Shown: positions 54,917 through 64,000 of the stretch, in pieces
Layout of the letters: the number at the start of each line of letters is the position of its first letter
Position numbering within the stretch: position 1 is the stretch's first letter
Assembly (NCBI GenBank): GCA_003550325.1
Contig: QKWP01000256.1
Span: forward strand, 242,838 to 306,837
From: Gigaspora rosea
Taxonomy: Eukaryota > Glomeromycota > Glomeromycetes > Diversisporales > Gigasporaceae
Reading direction: 5' to 3'
Length of the DNA stretch: 64,000 bases
Notes under the pieces: generated by a model
Told to the model about the DNA's origin: nothing
Databases searched by the model: none
The model's input: the letters and a program-made list of their open reading frames with translations, nothing else
Translations under genes and position numbers: made by a program

Positions 54917-55173
54917 CAGTCATCCCTCTTTATAATCACCAAGTCCGTTGCACTCTATTTTGGCGATTGTAAAGAGGTGTGACTTAAATAAAATACCTCA
55001 TTATGGTCATGTGATCAAAGGCCAATAAGTAATATATTTGTACATATTTGAAACACTATTAAAAATTTTAATCCAGTGGCCCAATTTGGATAAAACAACT
55101 ATCAAAGTGTTTGACTCAATGAGACAATTCTAAAGAGTCCAAAATCCAAATTTAATTACAAATGCTAAGATTA
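54917..55173. mobile_element. Truncated pogo-type MITE (left part)
   Basis: About 257 bp aligns with the left part of the 39742-40472 element: CAGTCATCCCTCTTTATAAT at the start and AATGCTAAGATTATTAA at the end, with scattered substitutions. A TA precedes it. It stops where the TTAA-flanked MITE begins, and its remaining part is not found beyond that MITE. Confidence 0.85.
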
Positions 55174-55177
55174 TTAA

Positions 55178-55720
55178 TTGGCGATCCATCTAAGAACTAT
55201 AGATTTTTTATAATTTTTTATAATAAAATTTGGGGCATATTTAATATAAGTCTTATAATAAAGTGAAATCTGGTGCTGCTCTCTAAGTAAAGTTGTTTTT
55301 TTTACTAAGCTAACCTTTCATCGACTTTTAATAAAGTTGTAGGGCAAGTTTTTGTGATTCTAATGTAGTAAAATTAGTAAAGTTAATCTGGTGGTTCCTG
55401 AGATATTTTAAGTTTTCTCTTTACAATCATATAAAATTTCTTTACAATTTGTAAAGAAATTTATATTAATTGTAAAGAGAAAACTTAAAATATCTCAAGA
55501 ACCACCAGATTAACTTTATTAATCTTACTACCATTAGAATCACAAAAACTAGCTCTACAACTTTTGTTAGAAGTTGAAGAAAGGTTAGCTTAGTAAAAAA
55601 AACAACTTCACTTAGAGAGCAGCACCAGATTCCACTCTATTATAAGACTTATATTAAATATGCCCCAAATTTTATTATAAAAAATTATAAAAAATCTATA
55701 GTTCTTAGATGGATCACCAA
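55178..55720. mobile_element. Palindromic TTAA-flanked MITE, solo copy
   Basis: The ends TTGGCGATCCATCTAAGAAC and (reverse complement) TTGGTGATCCATCTAAGAAC lie between TTAA at 55174-55177 and 55721-55724. Its arms match the MITE at the centre of the giant palindrome, with substitutions. It sits here without the 2.4-kb flanks seen there, showing that the MITE is an independent unit. Confidence 0.88.
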
Positions 55721-55724
55721 TTAA

Positions 55725-56180
55725 TTTTTATATGAAGGAACAAATAGATGATAGTCAGACTCAATATACAGAGCAGACTTTGGTTTCCTGCACAGCTATA
55801 AGAACTGGGCATATAGTGAGCGACTTTACAAAAGTTTTTTTATAACTCCTCAAATAACAATTCACCTATTCTCTGAGGAGACCAGTTACAACAAAATTTT
55901 TAACAAACATAATTTTCCTCTGCTTCCTTCTGTACAAACTCTTAAATTCTTCTAATAGCATTTACTTAAAAATGCTTTTTTATAACTATACAAAATTTTT
56001 GTTAATACAACAATTCTTAAAATACATGTTTATCTAAATATCAATGATCCTCTTTCCTAACTAATATTATTCTCAACCTAAATCAATATTCTATCTACTA
56101 TCCTTTTATTTATTAAATCATTCTTATTTGAAACTATAATACCCAAACAATCAGAAACATCACTAATACAACCAACTGCT
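55725..56180. other. Unidentified, possibly 5' part of the LINE
   Basis: No readable domain. It immediately precedes the endonuclease region of the decayed LINE. Confidence 0.3.
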
Positions 56181-59100
56181 ATAAACCTACTAGAGTTTTC
56201 TACTCATACTAATGATTCTATATCAAGTACTATTTCTAATAACCTATATAATACAACCTATAACAACTCTTAGCCAGGTTACCAACTATCTGATCTAAAT
56301 ATTAATACCCACAATAATAAAGACCAATCTCTTTTACACTTGAACAAATCAAAATCTGCTTTCTTAATACAAATAAACTATCTTATCTAAACAAATCTTA
56401 CTTCACAAATTTATTACTAAGAATCAAATAAATATTAATAAATATTTTTGGTCTCTCTAAAACTCATTTAAGTACTAAAAAAGCAAAAATATTATCTCTA
56501 ACCCAGATCTTACTAATTATACTAACTTCTGGAATAAAACTAACAATACCAGACAAGGTGGTGTTGGTCTCTTAATACATAAAAATCTTGCTAAATTCAT
56601 TAGAGGAGTGACAAAAGTCAGATGATTTTTTAGAGGGAAAGGGAATAAAAAGTTAAAATTATATATAAGAATCTGACTATACATATATTAAGGAAGAGGG
56701 GGTAGGCCTCTGATAATAAATAATCAGGTGATTAATGATATGACCCTTAGAAAAATACAAGAATATAAAGGCTATATTCTTATAGTAGATCAGTCTTTAT
56801 CAAATTACCCTATTTGACTCATATAGCTATACTTCTCTACAAAGAAAAACAAACTTTAAAAAAAGAAATACATGAAAATCACTTCTATTTATTCAACAAA
56901 CTAACTACAAAATCATTATTTTAGAAGACTTTAATGCAACACCAAGTCCTAAAATTGCTAGCTACCACTAAAAAAAACTCAATCTCTAGAATCCCTACTA
57001 ATTAAATATCTTAAACCTAATTATTATAATATTTTTAGACCTTTCATACTAATTTTCTCAAATATACTTGCTACCATAAAGAATACCATAGACCAAATCT
57101 GAACAAATCTACATATAACTACTCTAGACTATGCAGATATTCTTGATACAACTCTTACAGATTCAGACCATAATATCATTCTTTTAGAAATTACTTTATC
57201 TGCTACTACAATATGATTCTATAAATAACCTAAATAGAAAATAACTCTTTAGAAACACACAACTGCTGAACAAATAGAAAAATATCAAAAACTCCTTGAT
57301 GAAAATTTAAAAATAATCAAGAACCAAATCACACAAGTCCAAAACCAACAAAACTTGGATAAAATATAGAAAACAATCAACAAATTCTTTATCAAAGTAG
57401 CCGACAAACATATATCATATAAAAAATAAACCCTAATAAAAAAACAATCAACTCAAAAAATTAATTATATACCTACTTTTTTCCAATACAAAACACTTGT
57501 CAAAATTAAAAAATCTTTCAAATCCCCTAATCTCTTTAATCTCCTTTACTAATACTACCAAAAATTTTAATACAATACATTACTAACACCAAACTTTATA
57601 TATAACCTGTATCTAACTACTTTTCAAAACCTCTTAAAAACTGAAACCAAAAATTTAAAAACATTAATTGATCAAGAGAAAAGAAAACAATCTCAACAAG
57701 AAATCACAATTAAAATCTAAGAATGAAATCTAAGCTTTTCTAAAAATCCTAAACTCTTTTTCAAAAAAGTTCTTAAAAGATATAACAATAATACTAATCT
57801 AGACAAACTACTCTCTTATGATTCTTTACTAACTAGTGATACAGGTCGACCCTGGCCCAATGGCCAGGTCGATGAGTGGGTTGCCCTCAGCTTGCACCTT
57901 TGTGGGCCAGGCCGGTTGGTAAGAGAAGTGTTAAAATTGATTATTTTCTAAAGTATATTTTAGGCCAGAAATTAAATAAAAATCAGCTGGTCATTTATAA
58001 TAATATAAGAGAATTGGCTTATTTAATAATAAACTGCTAATAATGAATATAATCTAAGAATATTCAGAGATATAGTGTCACAAATCACAATTTGTGATAT
58101 TAGAAAATTTGATTTTTTTTTTATCAAAGAATCCTCTTTGTGTAGCAATTTTTATTTATTTATCTTAGCATTATAGCACATTTAACATGCTATCATGTCA
58201 AATGTGCAAAGGCTAGAAAAATTTATGGCTCCAAAATTATAAGGCAACACATTAAACATGATGGGCTTAAAATTAGTATTTTTATATTACCTTAGGTGGC
58301 AATTGCATGATTAACGTACTAATGTGTTAAACGTATAGTATAATAAACCTAAATGTATATAAATACCTTTATTTCGAGTTTAATAAAGCAGAATCTTCTC
58401 CTCGTTTTTAATAAAAATAAAAGAAAGTAAGCTTAAGTTGTGCCGAAGAGTTCTTTCACATATTTTTTTTTAAAATTAAAAATCTTTTCCTATTGTACTA
58501 TAGTCTATTTTTTGTGTTATAATAAAATTCATTCTGAGATTCTTTTCCAAATTTGTTGGTATCTGTTCTGTTAAATTCTGTACTATCCAAATTCTATTAC
58601 AAACCTAAGTTATATAATTTTTCGTAACTTTTAGAGTTAAATTGGTTAAATACTCCTCTCGCCCGAAATAATAGTTATAATAGAAAATCAATCAACATAA
58701 AATACTAATATGCTTAAATTTTTCTCAAGGACAACAAGATAAAAATTAAATCATTTAATATTACTAGATTTAGATAAAAAACTATCTGATAGCTTTTACA
58801 TGTTTAATTTAGATAAATGTTGACTGATTCTGATCAGAAAAAATTATACTAGCAAAAGTTGGCCTGGTCGATTGGTCCAAGTTTTTTTTGGATCAGCCTC
58901 GGGCTACAATTTTATTATCAACCTGTATCACTATGACTAACAAATTCTGAAGAAATTAAAGAAGCTACTTGGCAATATTTTCAAAACTACTTTCAACAAT
59001 AACTACTTTTACCTATTTCTCTAATTCTGAATTCTACAACCTATATAAATTCTAACCAGAACTTGAAATCGATTGTATCAATTTTCTTACAGAAATCTCA

Positions 59101-59183
59101 GATGAAGAATAGACCAAAATCATAAACCAATTACCTAACCAAAAAGCTTCAGCTCTCTCTGGTACTAACTATGAACATATATA
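56180..59183 (+). pseudogene. Decayed non-LTR retrotransposon (LINE)
   Basis: Endonuclease motifs are readable in shifting frames: GLSKTHLSTKKAK near 56442, TRQGGVGLLIHKNLAKFI near 56550, IIILEDFNATPSP near 56910, and SDHNIILLE near 57167 (the EEP-type ETH, DFNA and SDH motifs). Start-of-RT motifs are TNSEEIKEATWQYFQNYF near 58940 and KIINQLPNQKASALSG near 59117. Many stops and frame changes are present. The finger and palm parts of the RT are missing because the sequence ends at a MITE and an assembly gap. The hAT-like element 57834-58933 lies between the endonuclease and RT. Confidence 0.72.
57834..58933. mobile_element. hAT-like element, 1,100 bp, inside the LINE
   Basis: TIRs TAGTGATACAGGT and its complement are flanked by 8-bp near-identical sites TTACTAAC (57826-57833) and TGACTAAC (58934-58941). 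The left subterminal region is GC-rich (GACCCTGGCCCAATGGCC) and the right one has CCTGGTCGATTGGTCC in a related pattern. No transposase is seen. LINE protein sequence continues across it, confirming an insertion. Confidence 0.78.
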
Positions 59184-59274
59184 CATGCTGGCAAAACCCG
59201 GACAAATTCCAAATAATAAAAAAACAATTGCTATTTATAAAAGATTAAATCAAATAAATAATCTTAATATTTTG
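59184..59274. mobile_element. Truncated Tc1/mariner-like MITE end
   Basis: Starts CATGCTGGCAAAACCCGGAC after TA and follows the left arm of the 52926-53335 MITE for about 90 bp before the N at 59275. Confidence 0.75.
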
Positions 59275-59275
59275 N
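59275..59275. other. Assembly gap (single N)
   Basis: One undetermined base. From 59276 onward the sequence equals that from 43977. Confidence 0.95.
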
Positions 59276-62200
59276 TAGCTTTTATTTTACAATTATTATA
59301 AAACATCCTATAGTGTTAAACACCAAAGGTAAATTAGATTTGCAATCCATGTAACAAAAACAAAAAAATAAATTTTTATAAAACAAAAAATAAATTTTAA
59401 TTACTTTAGGGTTAGAGTGAGACCTGGAATTTATTGGTGGCATTAGTATATACAAAATTTAGCAAGGATTTTTTTTATTAGAACCCCAAAGGTGGTTTCA
59501 TAATCAAATAAACAAAAAAACCAAAATTTTATGTTATATCTGATCTTAAATTTTGATTGGTTATTCTAATAGTTTGTGTAACATGGTGTTCAGTAAACTT
59601 ATTTTAATAGACATTTTAATTTTTCTCCAACTTTGAGCGAAGTTATCTTGACAACCATCTGACTAAATTCAATTAACTTTCTTTATTTGAATTCTATGAA
59701 TTTAGATAATTCAAATAAAAAAAGTTCATTATATTTGGTTAGATAGTTGTCTATATATCTTAGCTCAAAGTTTAAAAAAACTTTGGCAAAGCTTTTATTT
59801 TAATAGGCATTTTGATTTTTTCTCCAACTTTAAGCAAAGATATCTTAACATACATCTAACTAATTACAATGAACTTTTTTTATTTGAATTATATGAAATT
59901 ATAGAATTGAAATAAAAAATTTATCAAATTTAGTCAGATGGTTGTTGAGAAACCTTCACTTAAAATTAGAAAAAAATCAAAATATCCATTAGAATAAAAG
60001 CTGTATCAAAGTTTTTTAAAACTTTGAACAAAGATATCTTGACAACCATTTGACCAAATTTGATAAACTTTTTTTATTTGAATTCTATGAATTTATAAAT
60101 TTAAATAAAAAAAGTTTATCGAATTTGGTCAGATTGTTGTCAAGAATCTTCACTTAAAGTTTTAAAAAACTTTGTACAGCTTTTATTTTAATAGATATTT
60201 TGATTTTTTTCTAACTTTGAGCAAAACTTTTTTAACAACTACCTTATTAAATTTGATGAACTTTTTTTATTTTAATTCTATAATTTTATATAATTCAAAT
60301 AAAAAAAGTTTCTTGAATTTAGTTAGATAGTTGCCAAAATATCTTTGCTCAAAGTTTTAAAATTTTTTAATTTTAATAGGGGTATAAATAGCAAATTTAG
60401 GAGTTATGTATAGTAGTAGCCAAAAAAATTAGTCAAATTGTTAAAAAAAAATAAATACTCAAAGTCAGAAAAACAAAAAAAAAATATATCTAATCTATAT
60501 CAAAACATGCTGATAGGATAAACTAAATAAAATTAGTGCCAAGTTCCAAATTCAGAAAAGCAAGACAAACTTCAATAAAGGCTAACCAAGACAATCTATT
60601 CATAATAAAAATTTTTTTAAAAATTTAATATAAATATTTAAATAACTTTATCTATTATACTGTATAGGTTCTGAAAAATAATTAAATATAAATTTTATTA
60701 AAAAATTTTATTATATAAAAAAATTTATTTTATAAAAAATTTTGTTAATTCCTTATTTTTTCAATTTGTTTAATACAAAAATATAAATATACTAAATTAA
60801 AAATTTAATTAGTGATCCATCTAAGAACTATAGTTTTTTATAATAAAATTTGGGGCATATTTAATATAAGTCTTATAATAGAGTGAAATCTGGCGCTGCT
60901 CTCTAAGTGAAGTTGTTTTTTTACTAAGCTAACCTTTCTTCAACTTCTAGCAAAAGTTGTAGAGCATGTTTTTGTGATTCTAATGGTAGCAAGATCAGTA
61001 AAGTTAATCTGGTGGTTCTTGAGATATTTTAAGTTTTCTCCTTACAATCATATAAATTTCTTTACAAATTGTAAAGAAATTTTATATAATTGTAAAGAGA
61101 AAACTTAAAATATCTCAAGAACCACCAGATTAACTTTATTAATCTTACTACCATTAGAATCACAAAAACTAGCTCTACAACTTTTGTTAGAAGTTGAAGA
61201 AAGGTTAGCTTAGTAAAAAAAACAACTTCACTTAGAGAGCAGCACCAGATTCCACTCTATTATAAGACTTATATTAAATATGCCCCAAATTTTATTATAA
61301 AAAACTATAGTTCTTAGATGGATCACTAATTAAATTTTTAATTTAGTATATTTATATTTTTGTATTAAACAAATTGAAAAAATAAGGAATTAACAAAATT
61401 TTTTATAAAATAAATTTTTTTATATAATAAAATTTTTTAATAAAATTTATATTTAATTATTTTTCAGAACCTATACAGTATAATAGATAAAGTTATTTAA
61501 ATATTTATATTAAATTTTTAAAAAAATTTTTATTATGAATAGATTGTCTTGGTTAGCCTTTATTGAAGTTTGTCTTGCTTTTCTGAATTTGGAACTTGGC
61601 ACTAATTTTATTTAGTTTATCCTATCAGCATGTTTTGATATAGATTAGATATATTTTTTTTTTGTTTTTCTGACTTTGAGTATTTATTTTTTTTTAACAA
61701 TTTGACTAATTTTTTTGGCTACTACTATACATAACTCCTAAATTTGCTATTTATACCCCTATTAAAATTAAAAAATTTTAAAACTTTGAGCAAAGATATT
61801 TTGGCAACTATCTAACTAAATTCAAGAAACTTTTTTTATTTGAATTATATAAAATTATAGAATTAAAATAAAAAAAGTTCATCAAATTTAATAAGGTAGT
61901 TGTTAAAAAAGTTTTGCTCAAAGTTAGAAAAAAATCAAAATATCTATTAAAATAAAAGCTGTACAAAGTTTTTTAAAACTTTAAGTGAAGATTCTTGACA
62001 ACAATCTGACCAAATTCGATAAACTTTTTTTATTTAAATTTATAAATTCATAGAATTCAAATAAAAAAAGTTTATCAAATTTGGTCAAATGGTTGTCAAG
62101 ATATCTTTGTTCAAAGTTTTAAAAAACTTTGATACAGCTTTTATTCTAATGGATATTTTGATTTTTTTCTAATTTTAAGTGAAGGTTTCTCAACAACCAT

Positions 62201-64000
62201 CTGACTAAATTTGATAAATTTTTTATTTCAATTCTATAATTTCATATAATTCAAATAAAAAAAGTTCATTGTAATTAGTTAGATGTATGTTAAGATATCT
62301 TTGCTTAAAGTTGGAGAAAAAATCAAAATGCCTATTAAAATAAAAGCTTTGCCAAAGTTTTTTTAAACTTTGAGCTAAGATATATAGACAACTATCTAAC
62401 CAAATATAATGAACTTTTTTTATTTGAATTATCTAAATTCATAGAATTCAAATAAAGAAAGTTAATTGAATTTAGTCAGATGGTTGTCAAGATAACTTCG
62501 CTCAAAGTTGGAGAAAAATTAAAATGTCTATTAAAATAAGTTTACTGAACACCATGTTACACAAACTATTAGAATAACCAATCAAAATTTAAGATCAGAT
62601 ATAACATAAAATTTTGGTTTTTTTGTTTATTTGATTATGAAACCACCTTTGGGGTTCTAATAAAAAAAATCCTTGCTAAATTTTGTATATACTAATGCCA
62701 CCAATAAATTCCAGGTCTCACTCTAACCCTAAAGTAATTAAAATTTATTTTTTGTTTTATAAAAATTTATTTTTTTGTTTTTGTTACATGGATTGCAAAT
62801 CTAATTTACCTTTGGTGTTTAACACTATAGGATGTTTTATAATAATTGTAAAATAAAAGCTATACCAAAGTTTTTTTTAAAACTTTGAGCAAAAATATCT
62901 TGACAACTATCTGATCAATTAATGAAGTTTTTTTATTTGAATTATATGAATTCATAGAATTCAAATAAAAAAAACTTTATCAAATTTGGTCAGATAGTTG
63001 CTAAGATATTTTTGCTTAAATTTTTAAAAAAACTTTAGCACAGCTTTTATTTTGATAGATGTTTTGAATTTTCTCCAACTTGAGGTATCTTAATACACAT
63101 CTGACTAAATTCTATGAACTTATTTTTATTTGAATTATATAAATTTATAGAATTAAAATAAAAAAATTATTAAATTTAGTCAGATGGTTGTTGAAAAACC
63201 TTTACTCAAAGTCAAAGAAAAATCAAAATATCTATCAAAATAAAAGCTGTATCAAGTTTTTTAAAACTTTGAATGAAGATATCTTGACAGCATTTGATCA
63301 AATTCAATAAACTTTTTTTTAATTGAATTTATAAATTCATAGAATTCAAATAAAAAAAAGTTCATTGAATTTTGTTAGTTGGTTGTCAAATTATCTTCAC
63401 TCAAAGTTTTAAAAAACTTTGGTACAGCTTTTATTTTGGTAAACATTTTGATTTTTTTCTAAATTTGAGTGAAGGTATCTTAACAATCATCTGACTAAAT
63501 TTGATGAACTTTTTTATTTTAATTTTACAAATTCATATAATTCAAATAAAAAAAAAAATGTTCATAGAATTTAGTCAAGTAGTTGTCAAAATATCTTAGC
63601 TCAAAGTTTTGAAATTTTTAATTTTAATAGGGGTATGTATAGTAGCTACTATTTTTTTTTATATTTTCTTTCTTGATTTGGGTATAGTACTAATTTTGGG
63701 TTTAGCATCTCTACTTTGAACTTTTGATCAACTCTTTTTAGGACTTTGATCAAAAGTAAAAAAAAATTCTCTGGTCTAACAATATTCAAATCTCCTTTTC
63801 TAGCTTCTAAAATTGGCTTCTAAAGGATATTACATAGCTGGGTTTAAATTAAGTAAAGGTTTTTTGTTCTTGTTTTTTTTCAAATTTGGGACTTTTCAAT
63901 TGACTTTTCTTTCTTCTTGGTTAAATTTTTTCTTTTGTCTAGGTCAAACTTTTCTTGCTAATGTTACAAGGGTTAAATTTAGAACATTAAATTAACATTT
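59276..64000. repeat. Giant palindrome, copy 2 (exact duplicate)
   Basis: 59276-63723 matches 43977-48424 at a constant offset of 15,299 with no indel, and with no difference in the segments compared. From 63724 it continues as the reverse complement of 43115-42839, supplying the part of the right arm missing from copy 1. It runs to the window edge, so the true outer end is unknown. Confidence 0.92.
60809..61329. mobile_element. Palindromic TTAA-flanked MITE, second palindrome copy
   Basis: Same sequence as 45510-46030 at the 15,299-bp offset, with the same internal arm differences. Confidence 0.85.

Overview
The window is strongly AT-rich eukaryotic DNA. Its gene families (a Sel1-repeat protein with 28 repeats, an F-box plus NLRC3-type leucine-rich-repeat protein, a FAR1/MULE transposase, a GWALKENQ-type DDE transposase-like gene) together with dense, nested DNA transposons fit an arbuscular mycorrhizal fungus of the Rhizophagus type. 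This is an inference from family content; no species marker gene is present.

Layout. 211-6753: a candidate 6.5-kb DNA transposon with 26-bp terminal inverted repeats (TIRs) flanked by TTAA. It carries a decayed DDE transposase-like gene and a second uncharacterised gene, itself split by a 1,088-bp hAT insertion with an 8-bp target duplication. 7.4-18.8 kb: no convincing genes, but many small inverted-repeat elements, a dyad-symmetric satellite, G-rich tracts and a leucine-rich-repeat gene relic. 20.6-22.1 kb: an intact F-box/LRR gene. 22.4-28.2 kb (minus strand): the most unusual feature, a gene whose first exon encodes two RanBP2-like zinc fingers and whose remainder is cut into a 17-nt exon followed by 63 successive microexons of normally 3 nt. 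These are separated by 61-97-nt introns and join into one open frame. 29.7-32.8 kb: a Sel1-repeat protein with a predicted myristoyl/palmitoyl anchor.

33-42 kb: AT-rich repeats, a ~100-bp satellite, palindromic MITEs, a pogo-type MITE and a tRNA-derived SINE head. 42.8-48.4 kb: one perfect inverted repeat with arms of about 2.9 kb, centred on an older palindromic TTAA-flanked MITE. Its sequence from 43977 to 48424 recurs without visible change at 59276-63723, and both repeat boundaries sit at single-N gaps, so part of this duplication may be an assembly effect. 48.4-59.3 kb, between the two Ns: a MULE/FAR1 pseudogene, the same satellite in reverse, several MITEs, and a decayed LINE with a second hAT-like insertion.

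Only three genes look intact: the F-box/LRR gene, the microexon gene and the Sel1 gene. Almost everything else is mobile DNA or its debris, often nested. Coordinates of TIRs, TSDs and splice sites were read by eye; family assignments rest on motif recognition, not on a search.
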